NCBI GenBank assembly: GCA_003614735.1
Contig: KZ992469.1
Span: forward strand, 1 to 50,440
Direction: 5' to 3'
DNA length: 50,440 nt
Source: Thamnocephalis sphaerospora
Taxonomy: Eukaryota; Zoopagomycota; Zoopagomycetes; Zoopagales; Sigmoideomycetaceae
The stretch's first letter is position 1. Each line of letters opens with the position of its first letter. The notes below the pieces were generated by a model. That model made no database searches. It was not told the origin of the DNA and was given only the letters and a program-made list of their open reading frames with translations. The translations under genes were made by a program, and so were the position numbers. Below, piece after piece: positions 20,709 to 31,745 of the stretch.

Positions 20709-21985
20709 ATGTCGGAACAGACGTTCGTTACACCGGCCGAGGTGGTCACCAGCGATCCGTCGTTTATGCGGTAGGCTGTCTAACAGGCGGGCGTGACTCC
20801 TGGCGGCGGTAGCGCCCTGGCTAGGACGATGCGCTGACGGGTCATTGACCGATCGCCAGCGGTCATGGTACCTACCAGGAGGGCAAGGACATTGTATCGG
20901 CCGTGGCTGGCGTGGTGGAGCAGGTAAACAAGCTGGTAACAGTGCGCCCACTGCGTACTCGTTACGGCGGCGAAATTGGCGACGTAGTTGTCGGCCGTAT
21001 CACTGAGGTATGCGCCAGCGGCGAGCGTGGAGGCGCAAAGTCGGCGTGCTGACGGTAGATGTGCCGAGTGCAGGTGGCGCAGAAGCGCTGGAAGGTGGAT
21101 GTCAATGCGCGGCAGGACGGCGTATTGTTGCTGTCGTCGGTCAACCTGCCGGGTGGTGTGCAGGTGGGTCGCAGAACACGACAACACACAGCGCAAGACT
21201 AACGCATCAGCGGTCGTGTGCAGCGCCGTAAATCCGAGTCGGATGAGCTACAGATGCGCAAGTTCTTTACCGAAGGAGATATGGTGGTGGTGCGTAGTGT
21301 GCGGTGGCACGCTCGGCGTATCCGCTCCTCTCATCTGGTCACCTGCATTGTAGGCCGAGGCGCAGGCTTTCTTCCAGGATGGCGCCATGTCGCTGCATAC
21401 GCGCAGTCTAAAGTATGGAAAAGTAAGTGATTATGCTGTCCAGCGCTGGAGGCTTTGTCGCTCACAAAGTGTGCACACGTTTGCAACGACAATACAGCTA
21501 CGTAATGGCACGCTGGTAGTCGTGCCGCCATCGCTGGTGCTGCGCAGCCGATCGCACTTTCACACGATTGCAAACAGCGTCGAGGTGATTCTCGGGCTCA
21601 ACGGTTACATCTGGGTGTGTAAGCGGGCCACCAAGGCGCCCGAAGAGATGGATCCGGATGAGCTGTATGCCAACGTGAACGAGGTGGGTGGGTGCGAATG
21701 GTAGAACGGTTCGATAGACGTCGTGTTGGACGTTGTACTGACGCAACTGATCCGGGCGCGCGATGGTGTCTGCAGGACATTTCCAACCAAGAGCGAGAGA
21801 CAATTGCGCGCGTGTGCAACTGCCTCCAAGCACTTAGCAAACGCCTGATCCCAATCGACTATACTGTGTTGGCATTTGCATACGAGGCATCCTTGGACCG
21901 CGAGACCAAAGAACTGCTGGAGCCAGAGGTAATCGAGGCGGTCACGACCGAGGCCGTTGCACGCGCCGCCATGGTGAACGAGTAG
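20709..21985 (+). CDS. RRP4: Exosome complex subunit Rrp4 (EXOSC2)
   Basis: Seven exons (20709-20770, 20860-21007, 21074-21163, 21224-21289, 21354-21422, 21498-21683, 21776-21985) join in phase into 276 residues. The order of conserved blocks is that of Rrp4. It starts with VVTSDPSFMRGHGTY, followed by the N-terminal domain (VAGVVEQVNKLV, TRYGGEIGDVVVGRI). The S1 domain covers VAQKRWKVDVNARQD, LLLSSVNLPGG, FFTEGDMVVAEAQ and MSLHTRSLKYGKL. The KH domain (VILGLNGYIWV) and a C-terminal helix follow. Rrp4 is one of the three RNA-binding cap proteins of the RNA exosome in nucleus and cytoplasm. The length is close to that of animal Rrp4. The stop lies 118 bp from the convergent QTRT2 stop. Confidence 0.95.
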
Positions 21986-22103
21986 CGCTCGTCTACACTG
22001 AAACAGTAGCTGGGTAAATATATGCCATCAACGATAGTAATAGTCATGTTTGCAAATATGGCGTGAGCCCAGACAGCGGCATAGCACCAGCAAATGCACA
22101 CGT

Positions 22104-23798
22104 CTATTGCGCTGTACGCTCGGCAGTGGGCACCATTGTGCCAAACGTCGGCACAGCTGGCCTGGGAGACGTGGTCGCCTTGGGTGCTGTTGCCTTCCAG
22201 TTTTCGTACGCAGCAACAAATGCAGTGTAAGCACCATCAAATGTACCAGCCTCAATGTGTCCGCGCAGCTGTGCGAAAAATCGGCTGTACTGATAGGAAT
22301 TGTGGCTGGTAACGGAAAAGAGCGAATGTTAGAGCAGTACATGCAGTCTAGCGCTGATGCAAAGAATACGCACCACATCAGCAGAACGTGCGCCAGCATC
22401 TCATGTGTCTGCAGCAGATGGTAGCAGTAGGCACGTGTGTGTCGGGCGCAGGCAAAGCACTCGCATCCGGATACAAATGGCTGAAACTCGCGCCGACGGT
22501 CGCTTGACCAAAGATCAATCACGTCATACGTTGCAGGTCCATCCACCTCAGATCCTATGCAAAGGTGTAGCGCATGTCCCTGTTCCGTTGCCCAGTTGAC
22601 AAAGCTATTCAACAGTCGATGGCAAAAATGAGTATACTGCGTCCGACAGTCCAAAGCCGGTACTCACGCCGAGTCAAACATGTCGACACCCGCCCGGACC
22701 GCCTCCAGCACTTGAACTACAATATATACATCAGCACAACAGCCTACAATATGCCCTTGGCTAGTCGCCACCTACCAATGGAAGAGACGCCGTAAGCAAA
22801 GCGCGGGCGCGTAGCGGGCGTGTGGTCGGTAGAGCTGCGCAGCAAAGTGAGCAGATCAGGCGTTTCTGCATCATCAGCCACAGAAGCAGGTCGCTCCAAG
22901 CCACGCAGGTGTAGTGCGTAACCTGCATGCGGACACACAAGTTAATAGACAGCGGTAGCGTATATCAGTGCCTAACACCGACCATCAACGGCGCGCTTGC
23001 TAGACTCGGTAGCTGATTGCACCCGTTCATTTACGTAATGCGATCCCTGCAACACGGCCAAAACCGGCTTTCCCTACACCGCACGGTCGTGGCACTTGAG
23101 CGTCAGTCAAGGTGTCGCCTACAATTGCTGTACTGCCACGTACGTGCATTTCCTGCAGAAATATGTCCAGAAACTTGACCGTTCGTCGCGAAGCCTTGTG
23201 CGCTCGCGACTGAGTTGGCGCTGCCTCTGCAGCCCAGATGGGATCGCACGGTGCAACACACACGTCCGGGTCGCAGGCACGCGCCATCTCCGCATACTCC
23301 TTTGCTGACACCTAATTTGTGTTAGCGCCAGATGCGCTCGCCCACCCAATTACGCGTCGCAGCTGCCGCTCACCTTACGATGGCCGGCAAGCGTGCGCAA
23401 ATTCATGTACTTTTCCGAGCAGCTCATATCCGGCTCTTTGCCCGCGGTTTCCATCAAATCACACACGACCATGTAGTCCTGCGGGCAGCACTGGTTTGCA
23501 TCTGCAGGGCTGCGCCAACATGTTTGCCACCTACCTCGACGTTCAGAAATTTGCCTATACCGCCTGGAAATAGCTCCAGCGCCGACGGCTTCCGGTCGGC
23601 AAAATGATCCAGCGAGATCTGCAATGCGTGCACGCCGGTACGCGCCAGCATGTCGGGCGTAAGGTGCGGCACCGCACCGCGCACCGTGCTCAGCAGGCAG
23701 TTGGGCGTGGCAATGGACGGCTTTCCAGCCACGGCCAGCAGGCCCCGGCGCAGCGGCTGGTCTGCCGAGGTGAGCAGTTGAAAGGACAGCGCGGACAT
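22104..23798 (-). CDS. QTRT2: Queuine tRNA-ribosyltransferase accessory subunit 2
   Basis: Multi-exon gene on the - strand, starting at ATG 23798 and ending at TAG 22104. Exon 1 is 23798-23535; further exons begin near 23478 and 23311, and at least five more follow. The product starts MSALSFQLL and contains NCLLSTVRGAVPHLTPDML, as in QTRT2. It carries the TIM-barrel blocks GKPVLAVLQGSHYVNERVQ and RPRFAYGVSS. The zinc site GCECFACARHTRAY is followed about 25 residues later by the His in LMCHNS (Cys-x-Cys-x2-Cys...His), the TGT-family zinc pattern. QTRT2 pairs with QTRT1 to exchange guanine-34 for queuine in GUN-anticodon tRNAs, on mitochondrial membranes in animals. QTRT1 is not in this window. 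The splice near 23123 uses GTAGGC. Confidence 0.9.
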
Positions 23799-24439
23799 GA
23801 CAGAGTAACAGCAACAGCAACAGCGACAATGATGGCAGAGGCAGACGTCAATATTTTCATTCGCGACGTTCTTACGTGCAAATGTTGAGATAAAACCAAT
23901 GCAAATCTGTCTAGCCATCGTTGTTATCAACAGCCAACCGCAATGGCACTTGGCGCGGCCCCATAGTCCCCCTGGTCGGCTGCCGCCACCGCTGTCCGAC
24001 ACAGTCCGATGCTCGACCTTGCTCGCGTGCTGGTGGCGGCAGCACAACGCCAAAACAAGTTGGCGGAACATTCCGGGGAAGGCGGTGCTATTTCCGAAGC
24101 CATCCGGATGTTGATATGATGTCATTGTGGCGTGATGATTGGTTGGTGACGCTGTATGTTGGTGGCCGTCGGGTAACACGACTGCCGGCACGATTACAAT
24201 TTCGTTGTCTGTATGCAGCGGAGATTCAGTGCTGGCGCTGTTGTCTGTATATCGCTGCATGGATGCTTCCCAGGAATCACAGTCTGCCGCTGCTGCTGCG
24301 GTCGGCATTGCTAGTCGCAGTGGAGATGGTCACTGCAAAAAGCGAAACAGACACTGTCTTGCGCACACTAAAAACGCGCCACTGCTCGAAAGCAAAGCGG
24401 TTTCTCTACTTATCCCTGTCCACCAGTGCCGCGTGCTTC
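23799..24439. other. Upstream region of QTRT2, with an in-frame open extension
   Basis: The QTRT2 frame stays open upstream for 170 codons to an ATG at 24308. The translated extension begins with an Ala/Ser/Thr/His-rich stretch, then becomes Cys-rich and does not resemble QTRT2 or any domain I know. I take the family-like start at 23798 as real and this stretch as promoter or 5' leader, or an unrelated short gene at 24135-24308. Confidence 0.35.
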
Positions 24440-24905
24440 TAGAAGCCCTTACCATCTTCGTCATAGTACGCACCTGCATCCTGGTAGGGTGCTTGTGTGA
24501 GTCACTTTTTGCGCTAAAGAAGGCGATAACGGCAGATCCCACGCCCATTCGCCGAGCATTGCACCTGCCATCCTGTTTGTCATGCACATGCAGTAGGCGC
24601 CTGTGGTTTCTTTTTCCGTGGACACGCGCGTACACACGTGCGCAAATCCTACGCCAGCCTTGTTCTACTTTGGATTGATGATCATTTTGGGCTAGCTCGC
24701 GTCATCGCGCCTACATCTGGGTTACCGTGATCAAGGCAAGTGCCACCTGTACGGCAGCAATGCCAAAAGCGTCGTGAAAGCACGATGCCGTGGATGTACG
24801 GCCACCGCGCTCGTCCTATGACGGTCTCGCCTGCTTCTGTCATACCGGCGCACGCTCCGTTTTCTGCTTCTGTTTCTCCCCACGACCTTGCACGCTGCGC
24901 TGCAT
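24440..24905 (-). CDS. Putative small single-pass membrane protein
   Basis: Hand-built model on the - strand: ATG 24905, four short exons, stop 24440-24442. A basic N-terminus (MQRSVQGRGEKQKQ...) is followed by a hydrophobic segment (FGIAAVQVALALITVT) and a short tail ending in an acidic, Tyr-containing stretch (YQDAGAYYDEDGKGF). The introns have GT-AG ends and keep phase, but the first is only 30 nt and alternative joins exist. The family is unknown. Confidence 0.3.
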
Positions 24906-25270
24906 GCTTTACCGCGCGTGCAACGAGCGGCACAGTCTGGGGGCCAGTCAGGGTACCCTATGCGCCGCTTATCTTTCGCAGTGCGCTACAGCATTCTCTC
25001 AGTGACGCTATAAAATGGATGTAATCGGAGCGCACCACCTCCGTCCGGTCCCATCCGGTCTTCAGTACCCACAGCTGCCCGTACGAGACCATCACCTTTG
25101 TTCATTCGCGCACTATACCACGCACACTTTAGTTTAACCTGTAACGCTGTCATCGTTGCTGATCCGCCCGTTGTCGCGCTAGTCTAGGCAGCCTGTGCGT
25201 AACGATCGCTTGGTGGTAATCACTTTTGACTAGATCGCTTTTGCCAGCGCTATCCGGCCTGTTTCCAAAC
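24906..25270. promoter_or_regulatory. Promoter region of the ENA-type ATPase gene
   Basis: TATAAAA at 25009-25015 on the + strand lies about 260 bp upstream of the ATPase ATG. The rest of this 365-bp stretch shows no coding sequence. It also contains the start side of the putative small membrane gene on the - strand. Confidence 0.45.
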
Positions 25271-28200
25271 ATGGCACGCGAAAAATGTGACGGCGCGGCC
25301 GATCAGCCGGCTGTCATGTATCACACCCTTGAGCCAGAGGCTATTGCCAAGCGGCTTCGCTCTGATATGGAAGACGGGCTTGACGCCCACAATGCCAACC
25401 ACCGACTTGAGCACGAGTACGGCCCCAATGAGCTTAGCGGTCAGGGAGGCGTCAGCCCGTGGAAGGTGCTGTTTCGACAGCTGGTCAACGCACTTACACT
25501 TGTGCTCATTATCGCTGCGGTACGTCTAGCCAGATTGGCTGTGCGACCAGCAAAGCCTGGGCGCTTCTCCTGTGATAGGCGCGCCAATTTCTGTTACTCA
25601 CCCGTTGCGCATACAGGTTACGGCATTTGTTGCCACCGACTATATCGAGGGTGGTGTCATTGCCGCGATTATCATCTTCAACACACTCATCGGCTTCATG
25701 CAAGAATACAAGGCGGAGAAGACAATGGACTCGCTTCGACGCATGTCCAGCCCAACTGCACGTGTCATCCGCAACGGCAACATTGTGTATCTGCCGACGC
25801 GCGAAGTAGTTCCGGTACGTAATGCCATTGCATAGACTAGCAGCGTGCAATACCAACGCTTAGTGCTAACGCCCGTCACGCTGCACGTGCCAGGGCGATA
25901 TCATTCTATTCGAGCTTGGCGATGTGATCAGCGCCGACTGTCGCCTGTTTGAGGTGGTCAATCTCGAGGTAGACGAGGCTCTACTCACAGGCGAGTCACT
26001 TCCAGTGGCTAAAGAGTAAGCAGCCTACGCGACTGTGGTGTTTTATACTTTGCGCTTACCCGTCGGTGACCAGAGTTGCGGTTATTCCCAATCCGGATGA
26101 AGGTGTCGGCGATCGCATCAACATGGCCTACTCGAGCACAACCGTCACCAAGGGCCGTGGCAAAGGTACGCAGCTAGCCAGCCAGCGTCCCGTCGACGAC
26201 AGCGCGCGTGTCGAGTGCCATTGCTAACCGCCAGCGTAGCTATTGTTGTGTACACCGGCATGAAGACGGAGATTGGCAAAATTGCCAAGCGTCTAATGGA
26301 TGACGGCGGCAACCAGAAGACGCCGCTGCAGAAGAGGTACGTACCTTTTTTGCCGCATTGCCACGCTTGCGCTTACCACAGCCGTCACCTACAAATAGCA
26401 TGGACCGCATGGCATTCATGCTGTTTGGCGTGGCCATCATTCTTGCCATCATTGTGTTTGGCGTCAACAAGTTCAAGGTCACCTCTGACGTCCTCATTTA
26501 CGCCATTTCGCTCGCTATTGCTGTGATTCCCGAGGGTTTGATTGCAGTGGTATGTGGATGAGCGCCCAAACACATTTTGAATGCGGAGCTAATTGCGCTG
26601 ACTACATCGCATTTGCGTGCTTGTACAGGTTACGCTTACAATGGCCATTGGTGTGCGGCAAATGGCCAAAAATAAGGCCATTGTACGTCAGCTCAGTGCG
26701 CTTGAGGCGCTTGGTTCAGTAACCAACGTCTGCTCGGACAAGGTGGGAGCGCGCACGTCGTGCTGCATACGTCTATCAAATTGTGCTAATTTATTCATAC
26801 CGCTTGTTCTCGATGCAGACTGGCACGCTCACCCAGTCCAAGATGGTGCTCACGCGCTTCTACACACCATGTGACGGCTATTTCTCTGTGACTGGCACTG
26901 GCGTTGAGCCGGTTGGCGATGTCCTTATGGAGGGCCGGCCTGATTTGGAGGGCATCGACAACGACGACAACAACGAGAGCAACGATAACATTATCTCAAA
27001 CGATCAAACAGACGGCCCCAACGGCGGAGACGGAGAAATCGATGAGGAAAGTGAGCCGATTCGAGTGGAGTGGCCGCAGCTGAGTGGGCCGGTTCGCCGG
27101 CTGGTACAGTGTGCCGCCCTGTGCAATCTGTCGGAACTGCGCCAGAACAAAGAAGGCATGTGGGAGGGTATGGGTGATCCGACCGAGGTATGGAAAGCAA
27201 GCATCGATGTGATCTGCTGCGTGCTAGCGCTTACACATGCCGGTATTACCAGATTGCGCTACAAGTGTTTGCCATGAAGCTTCGCCACGGCAAGACGCAG
27301 CTGACCAAGAACGAGGACCCCATGCGCAACTACACGCTACTGCACGAGCATCCCTTTGACAGCGCTATTAAGCGCATGAGCTCCATCTATCGGGTTCCAG
27401 AGCGAGACACTGCCGGCGATGAGATCCCGGGGGCCGGAAAGCTAGTCGTCTTTCTCAAAGGTGCATCGGAGCGCGTTGCCGAGCGGTGCACGCGTCTGGT
27501 GGACAAGCATGGCAACTCGTGGCCAGTGTCCGGCTCGGCCATTTGGGACTGGATTCAGCCAGTGGTGGACGATATGGCTTCGGATGGTCTTGTAAGTGCA
27601 AGCACAGGAGTGCTGCCTCGACATTACTGGCTAACCCGCGCTGCCCACAGCGTGTACTTGGTTTGGCGTACCGCGAGCTATCACCAGACAGCTGCACCCG
27701 CGAAATGATGGACGATCGCGACCAGATCGATCGCAACATGACATTCCTTGGCTTGGTGGGAATTTACGACCCGCCGCGCGCCGAATCGCTAGCCAGTGTC
27801 AAGCGGTGCCATCGCGCCGGCATCACTGTTCACATGCTGACAGGTAAGCAGCCGCACGTGCGCGTACAGTGGTGATGAAGAAGTACTGATACATGAATCT
27901 ATGTCCGTTGGTAGGCGACCACCCTGCCACCGCCACCGCCATTGCCAAGGAAGTTGGCATTCTGCAGTGGTCTGGACAGGGCCCAGTGTTTGCCGTAGTG
28001 GGTCAGAAGCGTCGTCGGCCGCGGTGGCGGCGACGCCACCGCTTTTTGAAAAAGCGCTGGCTTTCGCGTGGCGCCGAAGGAGATGCGACGACCTCACCGG
28101 CTTCCGTGGAGAGCCGGGGAGACTCCGTGGCTATCGCCACGGCGGATCTCACCATGACGGCACATCAGTTTGACAAGCTCTCCGAGGAGGAGCTGGCAAA

Positions 28201-29592
28201 CTTGAATGAGCTACCACTTGTTGTAGCGCGCTGCAGTCCAGACACCAAAGTGAAGATGATGGGCGCGTTGCATGCACGAGGCTGCGTTGTTGCCATGACC
28301 GGTGACGGTGTTAACGGTGAGTGTGTTCATCGGATGTTGATCGGCCAGCGCACAGACTAATCCTGCCGGACGCACAACAGACTCGCCAAGCCTAAAGATC
28401 GCCGACATTGGCATTGCCATGGGTCTGGGCGGCTCGGATGTGGCCAAGCAGGCGTCCGACATTGTGCTTACGGATGACAACTTTTCAACCATCGTGCGCG
28501 CTATTGCCGCAGGACGCCGAATTTTCACCAACATCCAAAAGTTTGTCCTTCATCTCATGTCCAGTAGGTGTCTGGCCACGTGCGCGACACGCATTCTTAC
28601 CGCGCCGACTAATCCATCCTGTTTGCAGCCAACGTGGCAGAAATTGTCGCCCTTGTCATTGGCCTGGTGTTCAGCGATAACGACGGCGTCTCCGTGTATC
28701 CCATGTCGCCGCTGCAGATTCTCTTCCTCAACATGATTACCAGGTATGTTGCTTATACGTATGGTAGCACGGCTGCAGTGTTAACGGGTATGCCCGCATC
28801 TGTTGCATCGTAGTTCGCCGCCAGCCATGGCACTTGGCATTGAGCCGGCGACGGCAGATATTATGCTGCGTCCGCCCCGCCAAATCGGCTCGGGTCTATT
28901 TACGCTGGAAATCATCTCAGACATCATTTCGTATGGCGTAGCCATGGGCGCATTGACTCTGATCAACTTTGTCCTAGTAATCTACGGCTTTGGCGATGGC
29001 AACTTTGGTCATGACTGCAACCATGCATACTCGACTGTTTGCGACCTTGTGTTTCGAGCTCGCGGTACCGGCTACGCCACCCTGACCTTGCTGATTCTGG
29101 CGCACGGCTTCAACTGTCGCAGCATGCGCAACCCACAGTGGACTCCGAGCGCTTTGCCAACCATTATGAACAACAAGAGTCTGCTTATCAGTACACTTTT
29201 GGGAGTGCTGCTGGTCTTCCCGGCAATCTACATCCCTGTGTAAGTAACACGGCGATTTTTGGGCACCATATGCGACGTCGATATCCTAACGCTCAGTCTC
29301 GCACTGCTACAGGGTCAACACCGATGTCTTCAAGCACACCATGCTTACCTGGGAATGGGCACTAGTCTTTATAGCGCTATTCATTTTCCTCTGCTTTTCC
29401 GAGTTTTACAAGTGGGTCAAGCGCCGGGTGCTGAAGCCCGAGTACTTGACCGCGGCTGGCGATGACTGGGACGAAGATATGGATGATAACATGGAAGGCA
29501 AGCATGTGCGCATGCGTCGCACACGCAGCGTGGATCCGTTCCGTCTAGGAACGCTGGAGATGACGCTGACCGGTGGTAGCACGGCAAAATAA
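25271..29592 (+). CDS. ENA1: ENA-type (P-type IID) sodium/potassium efflux ATPase
   Basis: About 15 exons encode roughly 1,100 residues. The P-type hallmarks appear in order: N-terminal YHTL...RL block, [11 protein letters not shown] (actuator TGES), [14 protein letters not shown] (M4), CSDKTGTLTQ with the phosphorylated Asp and an intron inside the codon run (around 26741-26818), MLTGDHPAT, and [17 protein letters not shown]. Both of the last two also have an intron within the motif. About ten membrane helices are present. The order, the [16 protein letters not shown] block and the long cytosolic tail ([20 protein letters not shown] at the end) fit fungal type IID pumps, which export Na+ or K+ at high pH or salt. 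Two odd points: an Asp/Asn-rich insert in the N domain near 26951-27060, and an Arg-rich insert near 28010-28075. Introns are 58-97 nt. Confidence 0.9.
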
Positions 29593-29874
29593 ACGCTGCA
29601 TGCTATCATTGTAGCTGCTGCAGAAAATCAGTCAAACTCGGCGACAGTAACCATTATGCCGCGTCAAAGCGAATAAGAGTGTAGCTACCAACAACGGCAG
29701 GCTGTGCTTGTTGGTTAGCGTAATAAATATGTGCACAGCTTTCCGTAAACGCAGTAGCGGCGCACGCCCAGTCACGACATGCCTCCACCACACGGCTACT
29801 GCATCGCCAGTTATACGCGAAAATGCAACAATTTATCACATCTTTGCAAGTTTGCAAAAGCGCAATCACCGCCT

Positions 29875-30696
29875 TTAGCGGCCATACCTGGATACAAGAG
29901 TGCGGTTGGGTCAGCTTCAGGCGCCAAAAAGCGGCCGTAGCGCCACACAGCCGACACATACTTGAGGAACTCCCAGTCACGGTTGTCCAGCGGACAAACG
30001 TGGCGCGTCTTGATCCACTTGGAGATGCAGTGAAAGTGGAAGGCGTGCTATGCAAGTAACAGCGTGCAGCAAAAGCCTGGTCAAAATGCCATTCGCCTAT
30101 GCACTTGCTTGCTCACTCACGTTACAAATGCCCCATGCCACTGCGCACTCTTCGCTTGTAGCGGACCCCTGGTTCGCCTGGCATTCGATGCCTATTTTCA
30201 GATAACATGTGAGCTAGCTGCCTCAAGCGTAACCAAACAGCGGCACCCTTCACGCTACACATACAAAGATCCATGATGTGGTTACGGCAGATGGCGCAGT
30301 TATCCACGACAATGTCTAAGTGATGACAGCGATGGTGGTGTAAGCACAAAGCAGATGTAGATATTCGCTGCAAGACTGCGCGCTACGGCGACGGCGACGG
30401 CGACGAGTATTGCAGATGGCAACTGCTTGTCACCAGCCCGCGGTCGTGCTTACCCCAGGCCCAGAGTGCAACAGCATTCCACTGCCATACCAAGCACGAT
30501 GTGTTAGCCAGCAGTGGTATCCAGCGCTGCTGCCGCGCTCAGACAGCATTGCGCGATCCGCCAATCTCGAGCGGCACCCAGCTGCGGCACCCACCTTCTT
30601 GACTTCGAAGCGCTTCTTGTCGACTGCGCCGGCCGTCGACCGCTCCGGTGCGCTGGTCTCTCCTACTGGCGAATCCACATCCATGGAAGTCGACAT
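29875..30696 (-). CDS. RBX1: RING-box protein Rbx1 (cullin-RING ligase subunit)
   Basis: Six exons on the - strand (30696-30595, 30481-30454, 30315-30265, 30191-30121, 30047-29962, 29887-29875) join in phase into 116 residues. After an N-terminus [10 protein letters not shown], the product has the near-invariant [20 protein letters not shown] and [12 protein letters not shown]. The RING-H2 region runs through [18 protein letters not shown] and [13 protein letters not shown], and it ends KYGR. Rbx1 recruits ubiquitin-loaded E2 to cullins in the nucleus and cytoplasm. The last exon is only 13 nt long, and the 28-nt second exon carries WNAVALWAW. Using the GTATGT donor at 29961 rather than the next GT gives the canonical YGR end. 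The gene is convergent with the ENA gene. Confidence 0.93.
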
Positions 30697-31064
30697 TCTG
30701 GTAAGCCCCAGGTATACAAGGAATAGCAACGAGATATCGGCGGCTGCAGAAAGGTCAAGAGTGTGCGGGTTCAAGGGTAAAGACGCAGATGAGGTGTGAT
30801 GGTCGCCACGGCAAGGGCGCTGACGCAAAGGTGAGTAGATGGTGCTGTCAACGTGACGCAAACACGCATCACACACCAGGCTATTTATGCGCCGAGCACC
30901 ATCAATTCGCAGTCAACGCAGCGTGCTCAAACGTAGCCATCAACGAGACGTGCAAACAAACTAAAAGTGGTCGCCATAGGCCAGGCTGCCCTTGCTGCCG
31001 GTAGCGCATAGCATGGTGCAATTTATGTAAGAATGCCATCTTGTAGGCGAATGATGCGCACAGC
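30697..31064. other. Intergenic, no gene seen
   Basis: About 370 bp upstream of RBX1 and downstream of the next - strand gene. No coding exon or RNA signature is recognised. Confidence 0.4.
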
Positions 31065-31745
31065 TCAAGTTTGCATAATGCCGGCCGCTTGCTTTGTTAA
31101 GCGGTAGACCGTCTGCGTAAATGCAAACGCGCATAACCTAACGTGAAAATACACAAAGGCGTAGGAGATTGCCATGCTGAAGACTGTGCCTTTGCGTATA
31201 GCGCCATCCCGCTGTCCACAACGACAAACGCGGCAAATGGTTTCAACACGGCGTAGTATTCAGTAAAAGTAGGCCTAGGTGCATTCGTCGGGCATTGGCA
31301 GGTATCACACAGTATGTGCCTGTATTCATAGCTCATACAGAGCGAATCACTGTATATTGAAGCAAACACCAAGCAAAAGTTTGCAACAACATTCTAATTC
31401 GAGAGGCACCATGTGCATATGTGTGTGTGTGTGTGTGTGTGCATGGCTGCTGATACCTGTGAATTTGCGATGCGATACGCTGTAGCACTGCGAATCCACG
31501 CAAAACGCGGAATGTGATCCGCCTGCAAGATGACACTGCTGCCGATACCTGGACTTGTGCTTAACTGAAGCTGCATTGGCCGCTTGCATAAGATGGTGAC
31601 ATGTTACCAGCCGCCAGTATATAGTTGTCAGAAAGCGGTAGGTGAGCGGTGTGCGCCATCGATTGGCAAGAAGCAAAACATACTTTTTGTAAGGGCAAAG
31701 CGTGTGGATGGCGCGTGCAGATAGCAATGCACCATTTGCATGCAT
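31065..31745 (-). CDS. Unknown small protein, possibly membrane-bound
   Basis: Four exons on the - strand (31745-31608, 31564-31457, 31393-31230, 31176-31065) join in phase into 173 residues. The chain contains hydrophobic or amphipathic segments, such as KKYVLLLANRW, LTYRFLTTIYWRL, NVVANFCLVFASIY and MAISYAFVYFHVRLCAFAF. A Cys cluster (ILCDTCQC) is followed by a basic end. Donors GTATCA and GTTTGT and branch-like sequences support the junctions. No family is recognised, and an upstream start or exon is possible. The second intron carries a GT microsatellite. Confidence 0.4.
31420..31442. repeat. (GT)n microsatellite within an intron
   Basis: About eleven GT units on the + strand (CA on the transcribed strand) lie in the 63-nt intron between exons 2 and 3 of the unknown - strand gene and make up about a third of it. 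Confidence 0.8.

Noticed and set aside
24139-24678. 179-codon + strand open frame
   Set aside because: No recognisable features; it overlaps the opposite-strand start region and has no promoter-like element.
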